Below are positions 7,857 through 17,129 of a DNA stretch of 64,000 bases, piece by piece. Under the pieces are notes generated by a model, which did no database searches, was not told where the DNA came from, and saw only the letters and a list, made by a program, of their open reading frames with translations. The position numbers and the translations under genes were made by a program. The number at the start of each line of letters is the position of its first letter. Positions within the stretch are counted from its first letter, which is position 1. Source of the DNA: CAYWNA01 sp964459305 (lineage in GTDB: Bacteria > Planctomycetota > Planctomycetia > Pirellulales > Pirellulaceae); the NCBI GenBank assembly GCA_964459305.1, contig CAYWNA010000011.1, positions 1-64,000 on the forward strand, read 5' to 3'.

Positions 7857-9269
7857 ATGGGCATGCGGAACATGAAAGGCGTCTACTTTGGCTTCGTGGC
7901 GGCCATGTGCCTGATGATCGCTTCATCGCTTGAGGGTGGGCAACCCGGGTCGACGGCCGTGCAGTTGCGCGTTGCCCCTTTCGTCGCGGACATCACGCCT
8001 CCGATCGGTGAACCGATCTGCGGCGGGCTTTGCAGGCCCACCGAGTCGATCGAGCATCCGCTACTGGCCAAGGGCGTCGTATTTCGGGATGGCGGCGACA
8101 CCTATGTCCTCTGTGTGATGGACCTTGCCGGGCTCTGTATGGAGGCCCACGATTTGGCCAAGCAGCGGATTGCCGCATCGGCCGGCACTGCGCCGTCGCG
8201 AGTGGCGGTCCACGCCGTGCATCAGCATACGGCCAACACGCTGGATCTCGATTCACAACGTCTGATCGAAAACGCAGAAGCCGTGCGGACGATCACCACC
8301 GGGCGCTACTTCGATCAGGTCGTCTGCGCTACCGCGGGGGCAGTACGGGACGCGATGGGCAAACTTCGGCAGGCGACCCACGTGGGTACGTCGCGGGTGA
8401 AAGTCGATCGCGTCGCCTCGTCGCGCCGGCTCGTGCAGCCCGACGGCTCGATCCGCACGCGTGGCAGCTCGGCCTCCGACCCTGAACTGCGCGCATTGCC
8501 CGACGGCCTGATCGATCCGTGGCTACGAACCGTTTCTTTCCACGACGGCGACGACCCGTTGGTCTACCTGCACTACTACGCGATGCATCCGCAGAGCTTC
8601 TACGGCGACGGCCGGGTGACGTACGACGTGCCGGGCATTGCCCGCGAGCGATTGGAAAGCCAAACGGGCGTCGTCCAGGTCTACTTTACCGGATGTGGCG
8701 GCAACATTGGCATGGGGAAATACAACGACGGGAGCCGCGAGGCCCGCGGCCCGCTCGCCGACCGTCTTTTCCGGGCGATGGCCCAATCTGTCAACCAGAC
8801 AGAACGCCATCCGGTTGGCCCCATCCATTGGCGCACGGCGCGTGTGGAATTCCCGCTACGAATGGATGACGCTTTTTCAGCCGACGCCTGTCGCCGGGTG
8901 CTTGAGAACGAGGATGCTTCCATCGGCGCGAGAATCAAGGCGGCCAACATCCTTGCATGGATCGACCGCGGACCGCAGGGCCGAACCATCGAACTGACCT
9001 GCTTGGCCATGGACCCGATTCGCATCCTTCATCTGCCTGGCGAGACGTTTGTCGAGTATCAACTTTGGGCCCAGAAGATGTGCCAGGGTAAGTTCACGGT
9101 CGTCGCCGGCTATGGCGACTGCGCCATGTGGTATGTGTGCACTGACCAAGCCTATCGTGATCGAGGCGGCTACGAGCAGACTTGGGCCTTCTCCGCCCCG
9201 TGTGAAGGGCGGCTCAAGGACGCGATCGCCGCACTCGTCGGGCGAAACGCCCCAGCGGCGGAGCCGTGA
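7857..9269 (+). CDS. exported neutral/alkaline ceramidase N-terminal domain protein
   Basis: A 470-residue protein. The hydrophobic N-terminus (GVYFGFVAAMCLMIAS) is a signal peptide. The mature part starts VAPFVADITPPIGEPICGGL, the typical opening of the 'neutral/alkaline non-lysosomal ceramidase, N-terminal' family. It also has AVHQHTANTLD, a histidine motif likely to bind metal, and YFTGCGGNIGMGKYN, both family features. In planctomycetes this family is very common and its real substrate is unknown. Alternative ATG codons at 7857 and 7863 are both possible. The stop overlaps a GTG of the next gene, but that gene is better started at 9302; the two are probably co-transcribed. Confidence 0.85.
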   Translation: MGMRNMKGVYFGFVAAMCLMIASSLEGGQPGSTAVQLRVAPFVADITPPIGEPICGGLCRPTESIEHPLLAKGVVFRDGGDTYVLCVMDLAGLCMEAHDLAKQRIAASAGTAPSRVAVHAVHQHTANTLDLDSQRLIENAEAVRTITTGRYFDQVVCATAGAVRDAMGKLRQATHVGTSRVKVDRVASSRRLVQPDGSIRTRGSSASDPELRALPDGLIDPWLRTVSFHDGDDPLVYLHYYAMHPQSFYGDGRVTYDVPGIARERLESQTGVVQVYFTGCGGNIGMGKYNDGSREARGPLADRLFRAMAQSVNQTERHPVGPIHWRTARVEFPLRMDDAFSADACRRVLENEDASIGARIKAANILAWIDRGPQGRTIELTCLAMDPIRILHLPGETFVEYQLWAQKMCQGKFTVVAGYGDCAMWYVCTDQAYRDRGGYEQTWAFSAPCEGRLKDAIAALVGRNAPAAEP

Positions 9270-9301
9270 ATTGCGTGACGTTCAAAGCGAGGATACCGCC
9301 C

Positions 9302-12034
9302 ATGCGAACTTCATGCTGCAACGCATGGTTACTTTCCATGTTGGCCGTAACGGCAATACTCGCCGCCGGTGTTCGGGTAATTGCCGAGGACTGGCCGCGT
9401 TACGGACACGATCAGGCCCTGACGGGACGATCCTCGATCCGCGGCGACATCCAAAAACCACAAGTTGCGTGGACGTACTCGCTGGCTGGTCGTGAGTTGC
9501 TGATCGAGTTGACGCCTGGCGCCGGCGAGCATCACTTGCGCTTGTCCGCGGATGCGACAGCCGACCCAGGTCCACATGCCATCGCACCCGCGGGCCCGCT
9601 GCAACTTGATCTCGACGGCACCGGCGTGCTCCGGCCCATTCGCGAGTCGCACCATGAGCGATGGGCCAAGATCTTGCCCGACGTGGCCGGTCGGCAGCGA
9701 GTGGCTTGGAACCACACTTGGACGGACCAGAAAGTATGCCGGCTTCAACTGTTCGCCTACGACGAAGGCTACGATCGGCCGCGTCGCGTGTGGGAAACGG
9801 ATCCACCGGAGGCCGTGGTCTTCAACCCCCTGAATATTGTGTTTGACATCGACGGCGACGGCGTGCAGGAGATCTGCGTGGCAGCCCATTACCGCGTGAT
9901 GATCTTCGAAGGTACCACTGGACGAAAGGAGACCGAACTCCGTTATCATTCGTGTCGTCCCTACGGCTGGTTCGGCTTGGCCGACGTCGACGCGGACGGG
10001 CAGATGGAGCTGATTACCCTCGGCGACTTCCAAAGCCACATCGACGTCCTGGAATTCGATCCGGCCCGGCCGGAAGCTGAGCGTCTTAGCGTGAAATGGC
10101 GCCGCGACATCGAACGAAACATCGACGAACGCAAGAAGTGGCCGCAGGTCGGGCCACGTCCGGTCGCCGACGTGACCGGCGATCGCCGACCGGAAATTGT
10201 GCTGAACCTGTTCAACGACACGGGCGACAACCAGTGGCACGCCGTTGTGTTGGATGCGGCCACCGGAGAGCCTGTCTGCGACTTGCCCCGCCGTTTCGTT
10301 CAAGGCGTGGCCGACGTCGACGACGACGGTGCCGCGGAGCTTTTCGTTCAGAGTACGAATGGTGTGCTCGTGCTCACCTCCGGACAGATCGAACTCGTTG
10401 CGTTCGAGGACCGAACGCCGGCGGTCCGTTGGTCGCAACAAGATGCTGGTTGGGGCACCGCCGATCTGCCGCAGCTCGGAAGCATGTGGTCGACCACCGC
10501 ATCGCAAGGGATGCGACACGTCTTGCTGAGCACAAACAATCGCCCAGCGTTTCTCGTGGCTGCGCGGGGTGCCAACGGCGCCAGGACCGTCTCACTGTCG
10601 GCCATGCGAATGGGTGCGAACGACCAATTGGAGACGCTGTGGGCGGTCGCGAGGATCCCCGATGAAATGGACGCCGTTTCGTTGAAGCGGAGCGACGAAG
10701 GCCAGGTTAGTGCATTGGTGCGAGTCAGGCTCGCCGCCGGGATAGAAGGCGATTTGACTGGGCGATCCGTCCGTCCTCGTATCCAGGAGAACCGCGCGTT
10801 GGGAATTGGAGTCTCGATGCCAATCGCAGCTCAACTCCAAGCCGGCGAGGGCATGTCCGTGATCGCCGAGGGGCCTGGACGGGAGGTGTTCGCGATTGCG
10901 CCGCCAACCGGGGGCGCAAGCGAACCGAATCTCCGCTGGCAGCGGCCGGGCCGAGGGATGCGCGACGGCTCGCGGGTGCTGGGACTGCTGGCGGCGGACC
11001 TGGATGGGGACGGTGGTTGCGAAGTGATCGCCGCCGATCAGGCAAAGGCCGGCCATGCCGTCCTGGTCGCCTACCGAGGCGATGGCACGTCCATGTGGCG
11101 CAAGGAGTTCGACCAGATCCCTGGGACGCTGCCGACTTGGAACGTCGGCGCGCTCACGTTCTGGTGGCCCGGCCGTTTCCGTGAACCGGACACGATCGAC
11201 CTGGTCGTGAGCACGCGACGCGGGCTCATGCATTCGGATGCCGGCGAGTTGGTCGATGGCCGGAGTGCGACGACCATCTGGAAACACGAAAAGGCCGTCG
11301 TTCCCAGCCAGTTCAGTTGGGGCTGGGGAGGCATCCCGCTTGCCGCCACGGATATCGACGCCGACCGGCGGGACGACCTGGTCTGTCTTTACCCCGTCTG
11401 CTTCTGGGTTGCCAACGGACACGATGGCAGGATCAAGGTGGGCAAGGAACTTGCCTCGCAGAAGGTGCTGCCCGCCTGGGCTGCGTACGGCGAGCCGATC
11501 GTCCACGACTTTGACGATGATGGCCGGCCGGAAGTGCTTTTGGATTCGCCCTACATCCTTGCCTTGTTGGAGATGGACGGCAGTCCGGAGTGGCACGGCC
11601 TGGGTCGGGACGACTATCCCGTCGAGCCCGGCGAAGGCAACGTGGGCGAGACCACCCGGTGCAAACACGCTCTGGCCGATCTCGACGGCGATGGGACGTC
11701 GGAGATCGCCTCGGCGGGATACGGCGACGGCGTGCGTGCGATCGATGCGAAGACCGGTCGCGTATTGTGGTCACTCAATGCCCCAGAGCCGACCGGGCCG
11801 AAGGTCACCGCCGCGAATATCGACGGCCAAGGCGGCGACGAGATCATCTACCCGGCGGGCAATACCCTCGTCGTCATCACCGGCGACCGGACTGCCGGCC
11901 GGGTACTTTGGACGTGGCAGGGCCCAGCCGCACTTAGCCTGCCGGCAATCGCCGATGTGGACGAAGACAGTCTGGCGGAGATCGTCGTTCAAGACGCAAA
12001 CGCCACCATTCACTGCCTAAACGCCAAACCGTGA
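9302..12034 (+). CDS. exported FG-GAP/VCBS propeller protein
   Basis: A protein of about 910 residues with an N-terminal signal peptide (WLLSMLAVTAILAAGVRV). The mature part opens EDWPRYGHDQALTGRSS, as in PQQ-like propeller proteins. At least nine calcium-binding FG-GAP-like loops follow: DIDGDGVQEI, DVDADGQMEL, DVTGDRRPEI, DVDDDGAAEL, DLDGDGGCEV, DIDADRRDDL, DFDDDGRPEV, DLDGDGTSEI and DVDEDSLAEI. They suggest two linked beta-propellers outside the cytoplasm. I chose the ATG at 9302 over the GTG at 9266, which overlaps the previous stop, because it places the signal peptide at the N-terminus. No catalytic residues are visible. The role is probably binding or adhesion, co-expressed with the ceramidase-like gene. 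Confidence 0.85.
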   Translation: MRTSCCNAWLLSMLAVTAILAAGVRVIAEDWPRYGHDQALTGRSSIRGDIQKPQVAWTYSLAGRELLIELTPGAGEHHLRLSADATADPGPHAIAPAGPLQLDLDGTGVLRPIRESHHERWAKILPDVAGRQRVAWNHTWTDQKVCRLQLFAYDEGYDRPRRVWETDPPEAVVFNPLNIVFDIDGDGVQEICVAAHYRVMIFEGTTGRKETELRYHSCRPYGWFGLADVDADGQMELITLGDFQSHIDVLEFDPARPEAERLSVKWRRDIERNIDERKKWPQVGPRPVADVTGDRRPEIVLNLFNDTGDNQWHAVVLDAATGEPVCDLPRRFVQGVADVDDDGAAELFVQSTNGVLVLTSGQIELVAFEDRTPAVRWSQQDAGWGTADLPQLGSMWSTTASQGMRHVLLSTNNRPAFLVAARGANGARTVSLSAMRMGANDQLETLWAVARIPDEMDAVSLKRSDEGQVSALVRVRLAAGIEGDLTGRSVRPRIQENRALGIGVSMPIAAQLQAGEGMSVIAEGPGREVFAIAPPTGGASEPNLRWQRPGRGMRDGSRVLGLLAADLDGDGGCEVIAADQAKAGHAVLVAYRGDGTSMWRKEFDQIPGTLPTWNVGALTFWWPGRFREPDTIDLVVSTRRGLMHSDAGELVDGRSATTIWKHEKAVVPSQFSWGWGGIPLAATDIDADRRDDLVCLYPVCFWVANGHDGRIKVGKELASQKVLPAWAAYGEPIVHDFDDDGRPEVLLDSPYILALLEMDGSPEWHGLGRDDYPVEPGEGNVGETTRCKHALADLDGDGTSEIASAGYGDGVRAIDAKTGRVLWSLNAPEPTGPKVTAANIDGQGGDEIIYPAGNTLVVITGDRTAGRVLWTWQGPAALSLPAIADVDEDSLAEIVVQDANATIHCLNAKP

Positions 12035-12157
12035 CGCATGGCCGCGACGATGAAGATTGAAACCTCAACGTTGAAAGAGCGCTGGCCACCATCTCAAAAT
12101 GGGCGTCAGGCGCGGGGCCGCAATCTTGAGCGGGTTCTGCGTCAGCAAGACTTGTCC

Positions 12158-13402
12158 TTACTCCGAGACCTCCGTGAACCCTTTCCCCATCGCATTGCAT
12201 TGAGGACAGCGGAACAGCATTCCGTCGACCTCAAATCCGCATGCGTTGCAGCGGAACTTGGGCATGGACTGGGCTTTCCACGTGAAAACGTTGCGTTTGG
12301 AAAGCTCCGGCACGACCGTCGACAGATCCGAATCACTTGGCGGCTTTGGGACGATTGCCTTTGCCGCCGGTTGTTTCTGCGCCGCGCAGTCCACCAACGC
12401 CGCGATCACCTCGGTCATTGACTGAAGGCGGTTCTCCGGCCGTTTCGCCACCATTCTGTGGAAGATTTCGTCGAGTTGGGACGGCACATCCGATCGGGCG
12501 CCGCGCAGCGAAGGAATCGGCGCCTCTTGATGGGCCCACAGAGTTTTGACCAGACTGTCACCGGCATACGGCGTCTCGCCGGTCAAGAGGCGGTAAAGCG
12601 TGCAACCCAACGAGTAAATGTCGGCCCGATGGTCGACAGTATGCGTGTCGTCCGCCTGTTCGGGAGCCATATAGTCGCAGGTGCCCATCACTTGCCCGCT
12701 ACGGGTGAGCTGATCGGCGCCGTCGGTCTCGCCTGAGCCGAACACCAGGGCCAGGCCCATGTCGAGGATCTTGACCGTTCCGGCGCGGTCCACGAGCAAA
12801 TTGCTCGGCTTGACATCGCGGTGAACCACGCCTTGCGCGTGGGCGTATTCCAGCCCGCGCGCGGCCTGTGTCGTGTAGTGAACTGCTGCTTCGACCGCAA
12901 GCGGACCTTGGCGCCTAACCAACTCCGACAGATCCTGGCCATCGACGTATTCAAGGACCAGGCAGTGTCTGCCGTTGTACTCCCGCGCATCGAATGCCGT
13001 GACAATGTTGGGATGTGCAAGCCGTGCGGCCGTCTCGACTTCGCGATAGAAACGGCGAACCGCTTCCTTGCGTCTCAGGGCCACTGACGAAAGAACCTTG
13101 ACAGCCACCATCCGCTTCATCCGCCGATGTTGGGCCTTGAGCACAACGGCACTGCCCCCCTGGCCGATTTTGTTTAACACAATGTACTCGTCGAACACCA
13201 GTCCTTTGGCCTTGCCCTGGTAGATTGCTGCCGCCTGGTACTTGGTGAGCTTTCGGGCACGAACCAACTCGCGGGCGAGCGATTCAGCGTCGGTGGGTTG
13301 ACTTTCGGTGGGCAGTCCCCTCTGAAACGTCTCCAATTCGTCGACCGACATCAGGTCGTTTTGAGTGAGGCTCTCGATGTAGGCTTCCAAGTCCAAGGCC
13401 AT
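12158..13402 (-). CDS. Ser/Thr protein kinase with C-terminal zinc ribbon
   Basis: A 414-residue cytoplasmic Hanks-type kinase. Residues 1-70 form a helical N-terminal region typical of planctomycete kinases (ARKLTKYQAAAIYQGKAKGL). The glycine loop IGQGGSAVV is at about 79, the VAVK lysine at about 102, HRDVKPSN at 194-201, and the metal-binding loop is DMG instead of DFG. The activation segment carries MGTCDYMAPEQ, so it should be active. The last 32 residues are a zinc ribbon (CNAC and CPQC pairs), like the kinases of TerY-P triads. The start at ATG 13402 follows a gggggag site. It is the last gene of the long phospho-signalling cluster, about 125 bases downstream of the first SUMF1/WD40 fusion. 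Confidence 0.92.
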   Translation of the reverse strand: MALDLEAYIESLTQNDLMSVDELETFQRGLPTESQPTDAESLARELVRARKLTKYQAAAIYQGKAKGLVFDEYIVLNKIGQGGSAVVLKAQHRRMKRMVAVKVLSSVALRRKEAVRRFYREVETAARLAHPNIVTAFDAREYNGRHCLVLEYVDGQDLSELVRRQGPLAVEAAVHYTTQAARGLEYAHAQGVVHRDVKPSNLLVDRAGTVKILDMGLALVFGSGETDGADQLTRSGQVMGTCDYMAPEQADDTHTVDHRADIYSLGCTLYRLLTGETPYAGDSLVKTLWAHQEAPIPSLRGARSDVPSQLDEIFHRMVAKRPENRLQSMTEVIAALVDCAAQKQPAAKAIVPKPPSDSDLSTVVPELSKRNVFTWKAQSMPKFRCNACGFEVDGMLFRCPQCNAMGKGFTEVSE

Positions 13403-13527
13403 AGGCTCCCCCCTTCGCACAAACCGCCTGGATTATAACCGGGCCATACAGGGATGCGGAACCCTTGCGGAACAGCACAATTGTCGAGACGATCGGCCTC
13501 AAGGCGCGCTGTGGAACGCGGAGGACA

Positions 13528-16500
13528 TTATGGTTCACCGGCGATGGTGCCTGAGTAGACCCCGTTGAACGTAGCGATAAGCACCTCGCGGCCATCGGGA
13601 GAGAAAGCCACGGACGCCATGCCTGGGACTGGGTAGACTGGACTTGCCGCGCCTAGAATGGCAATCAACTCTCCGTTACTCGCATCGTACAACTGACTTC
13701 CAACAAGCACCTGTGCGTTGTCGGAGCTGAGGGCGAATGCGGCTTGGGGCCCCGCGAACCTACGAAGCTCCCGGCCGCTGTCGGTATCCCACAGTATGAC
13801 CGCCCCGTTCGTCTTTCCGCCAAAAACGGTCACGTCATCCGTTGATCGGCGGCTATCATAGCCCTCCCCTGTCAACAACTGAAGACCGTCGCGGCTAAAG
13901 GCAACGGCGCTAACTGGACCGTTGTGGCCCTGGAACACGTGAAGCTTCTCCAAGCTAGATGCGTCCCAAAGTATGGCGGAGTCCTTACGGCAACCAGCCA
14001 GCACCTTCTTCCCATCGGGACTGCAGGCGATCGAGACGATCGTATCGTCAGCGTCCGGAAGGTTGCGACCTCTTCGACCACTGGACGCATCCCACAAGGC
14101 CGTCGGTCCATTTGATCCCGCAATCACCTTGCGGCCGTCGGGAGTGAACGCAACCGATGTAATAACCCAACCCTTCCACAAGATCGTCGTGAGTTTGCGG
14201 CCCGTAGTCATGTCCCATACATTCGCTATTCCATCCGTTGTCCTGGCCCCCGTCCGCCTCATACCTGCAATGACCACGCGCGAGCCGTCCGGAGCGAAGG
14301 CGACGGATGTGCCACTTGGCTGGTGGATGTTGAGTTCATTCCGTTTCTCGCCAGTGGCCGTCTCCCACACAGTACATACCCCGGGGCTTAACATCGTGAA
14401 AGCGAGCGAACCGTTCGGATTGAAGGCAACCCATGGCTGCACACCGCGCCTGTCGAAGCGAATTTTTTCGGTGACCATAATCCGGAAAGGACTGGCGGGG
14501 GCTTTGCGTATCGTTGTTGGGGGTGGTTCCACCGAGGCTTCTTCCCCCTGCGATTTGGGTCCTCGTTCCATTCCGACCTTCGGTGCCAATGACTCAGGGT
14601 CTGGTGGTTCCGCTGGCGGTGTCGCTCGCCTGCTGGCTTGTTCTTGGCTTGACTTGCTGGGCGGAACTGCGGCCACGCGAAAGCCCAGGCCGATATCCCG
14701 GCGCCGCGGCACGCCCCTGAACCGGTACGCCGCACGGCAGAACCTGGCACCGAGGTGCCAGCTGCCGCCCCGGATTACCCGGAGCGAGCCCGGCGAGGGC
14801 TCCAGCGGATCGTCGACCGGCGAAGCCTTGTAGTAGCCAGAAGCATACCAGTCCTGGCACCACTCCCACACGTTGCCGTGCATGTCGTACACTCCCCACG
14901 CATTCGGCTTCTTCTCTCCTACAGGATGCGTCCTACGGTTAGAGTTGTCCAAATACGACGCGTACTCTCCAACACTTGCCTCGTCATCACCGAAATTGTA
15001 CCGCGTCGTCGTCCCGGCACGGCAGGCATACTCCCACTGCGCCTCCGTGGGAAGGCTGAACTTGCCGCGTCCGTCCCAACTTTTTTCCTTGAGCTTGTCG
15101 AGGAAAGCCTGGCAATCATCCCAGCTCACATTTTCAACGGGGTTCTTTCGCCACTTGAAGTGGCTCGGATTGTCCCCCATCACCGACTCCCATTGCTCCT
15201 GCGTCACCTCGTACACGCCCAAGTAAAACGGCTTGGTGATCCTCACTTGATGTTGCTGTTCGTCGGGGCTGCGGTTTTCCTCATTTTCGGGCGAGCCCAT
15301 CAGGAACTCGCCAGGCGGGATCAAAACCAGTTTCACGCCGATCGAGTTGGTGATTTCTTTGGCAACGCCCAGATACTCTGCCCACGCCCGTTGATGCTGA
15401 GCCGCTTGCGGGGCATCAAAGGGAGCGACGGCTAGTGGCGGCTGGGATCGAGTTTCATCGGGAGCTTCCGTGCCATCTGTCTCCTCGTCGCCAGCTTCGT
15501 TTTCGTCTTCGACCGTGCCATCGTCCGGCGGATTAGTCTCCGCATCACTTGCGGGCTTTCCATCGGATTCGTCGTTCTCGATTGCTCCGGATCCATCGCG
15601 GATCTTCGTATCCAGGCTTCTCCAAACGGTCGACGTGTTCTCTGCCACGATGGTTGCGAAGCGTGAAACACTAATCACACCCAGGACTGGCAAAGCGAGG
15701 CACATCACCACGGCGATACATCGCAAGAAGTTGTGCAAGACGACATTCTCTCTGCCAGCCATGCGTTGCAACACGCGGTCGATCCATCGCACAGAACCAG
15801 CACCAGCGCTGCGAATCTTCGTGCCCAGCCGGCGTGTGCGAGATGGATCGAACTCGGCGGTGGCCACCGTTTCTTCTGCCATGGACGTAACGGTCTCCCG
15901 TTTTCCCGGCAGGCGCGGCGGTCGTTGGGGCGTAGCCCCATCGCTCGGCGCGAAGGTCTCGATCGTCGACTCCTTGGTGAACGTTGTCTGAGTGGGCTTG
16001 TCCTGACTGCCTGCGGACGGCGGCGTCTCGGATCCTCCCGTCTGAAGAGAGGTTTTGGTGGGGGCAGCGACGATCCGCGTGGCTTCTCGGCTCCAGGGCG
16101 CACCAGTCGACATCAACTCCTCGACTTGCCCGCGCTGGGCCTCGGTCAGCGGCACAACTCTCGAATCCATCATCAATTCGTCCAGCCCGGGCATATCCTC
16201 CAGCGGCCCTTTGGCCGCGAGGATCAGATGCCCGACAAGCGACTGTACCTCCGGCTCCGGAATCTGCCACAATATGCGAAAGACGGGCGAGTCCTCCGGC
16301 GCCGCGAGATCTTGCGGACCGGCGAGCAGTCGGTCCCCATCGTAGTATCGAACCCATAGCCCTCGCCCGCCCACGATCAGGCACCGCAGCGTGGTGTAGA
16401 TCACCAGGTGCGCGAATTGATCGATCTCCGGGCCATAGCCGCCTTGGATCAAACGCTGCGGATGTTGGTACGCCGGATGCCCCACTTCGCCCGGCGGGCG

Positions 16501-17085
16501 GTCCGCCAACTCCGGCACGTACATCCCGTCGTAATCGATCAGTTTCAGGTTGTAAGCTTCCTTGTCGGGAACGGGCACGAGTAGGACATTGCCGTGCTGC
16601 AGATCGCCGTGGCCCACGTTCGCCTCGCGCAGCATCCTGGCCATGCGCAGCCACATGTCACAGAGCTTGCGTAGCGTGGATCGGTAGTTTGGCTGGGTCA
16701 GACAATCCGTCAGGAATTCATCCAGACGTAGCCCCTCGACCCAATCCATCTTCAAGCACGGATACCGCTGGCCCCGTACCAACACATCGTCCGGCAGATA
16801 GCGAAAATCGACCATGAACGGAAGCCGGTGCCCGTGCAGATGGGCATCGATGTGACGATACCGCTCCTCCAGTCCTGGAACTTGCCGAGTGAAGCACTTC
16901 ACGGCCCAATTCTGCGCCCCCGATGGACTTCGCACCTGGAACACGGCCGCGAAGTTCCCGGTCCGCGACATCGGCAGCCCCAAGGCGTTCGTAGCCGTCT
17001 CGCCGATGCGGATATCCGGATCGCGGAAATTCACAGAGAGGTTTTGCACCGCCTCCGCGAAATCGGTTGCCTGAGGCCAGGACAT
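13528..17085 (-). CDS. kinase-like / TM / SUMF1 / WD40 fusion protein (copy A)
   Basis: A 1185-residue multidomain membrane protein. Residues 1-330 are a divergent kinase-like domain with WAVKCF (lysine 63), catalytic loop GHGDLQHGN (158-166) and LIDYDG (182-187) in place of DFG, so it may still bind ATP. A low-complexity linker leads to a membrane helix at about 452-475 (FLRCIAVVMCLALPVLGVIS). An acidic linker is followed by a SUMF1/FGE-like domain (about 578-806) with IPPGEFLMGSP, GNVWEWCQDW and RGGSWHLGARFC. Of the two catalytic cysteines of true FGE only the second is kept, so it probably binds ligand rather than making formylglycine. From about 880 to the end there are WD40-type repeats (AFSPDG motifs). 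Predicted topology is kinase inside, SUMF1 and WD40 outside. It is paralogous to the next gene upstream, 44 bases away. Confidence 0.85.
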   Translation of the reverse strand: MSWPQATDFAEAVQNLSVNFRDPDIRIGETATNALGLPMSRTGNFAAVFQVRSPSGAQNWAVKCFTRQVPGLEERYRHIDAHLHGHRLPFMVDFRYLPDDVLVRGQRYPCLKMDWVEGLRLDEFLTDCLTQPNYRSTLRKLCDMWLRMARMLREANVGHGDLQHGNVLLVPVPDKEAYNLKLIDYDGMYVPELADRPPGEVGHPAYQHPQRLIQGGYGPEIDQFAHLVIYTTLRCLIVGGRGLWVRYYDGDRLLAGPQDLAAPEDSPVFRILWQIPEPEVQSLVGHLILAAKGPLEDMPGLDELMMDSRVVPLTEAQRGQVEELMSTGAPWSREATRIVAAPTKTSLQTGGSETPPSAGSQDKPTQTTFTKESTIETFAPSDGATPQRPPRLPGKRETVTSMAEETVATAEFDPSRTRRLGTKIRSAGAGSVRWIDRVLQRMAGRENVVLHNFLRCIAVVMCLALPVLGVISVSRFATIVAENTSTVWRSLDTKIRDGSGAIENDESDGKPASDAETNPPDDGTVEDENEAGDEETDGTEAPDETRSQPPLAVAPFDAPQAAQHQRAWAEYLGVAKEITNSIGVKLVLIPPGEFLMGSPENEENRSPDEQQHQVRITKPFYLGVYEVTQEQWESVMGDNPSHFKWRKNPVENVSWDDCQAFLDKLKEKSWDGRGKFSLPTEAQWEYACRAGTTTRYNFGDDEASVGEYASYLDNSNRRTHPVGEKKPNAWGVYDMHGNVWEWCQDWYASGYYKASPVDDPLEPSPGSLRVIRGGSWHLGARFCRAAYRFRGVPRRRDIGLGFRVAAVPPSKSSQEQASRRATPPAEPPDPESLAPKVGMERGPKSQGEEASVEPPPTTIRKAPASPFRIMVTEKIRFDRRGVQPWVAFNPNGSLAFTMLSPGVCTVWETATGEKRNELNIHQPSGTSVAFAPDGSRVVIAGMRRTGARTTDGIANVWDMTTGRKLTTILWKGWVITSVAFTPDGRKVIAGSNGPTALWDASSGRRGRNLPDADDTIVSIACSPDGKKVLAGCRKDSAILWDASSLEKLHVFQGHNGPVSAVAFSRDGLQLLTGEGYDSRRSTDDVTVFGGKTNGAVILWDTDSGRELRRFAGPQAAFALSSDNAQVLVGSQLYDASNGELIAILGAASPVYPVPGMASVAFSPDGREVLIATFNGVYSGTIAGEP

Positions 17086-17129
17086 CGTCGAATTGCTCTC
17101 CTCACACCTAACGGATTTGCCAAGAGAAT

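Noticed and set aside
9329..11668. Long minus-strand frames across the FG-GAP gene
   Set aside because: They are antisense shadows of a strongly supported propeller gene with repeated calcium loops.
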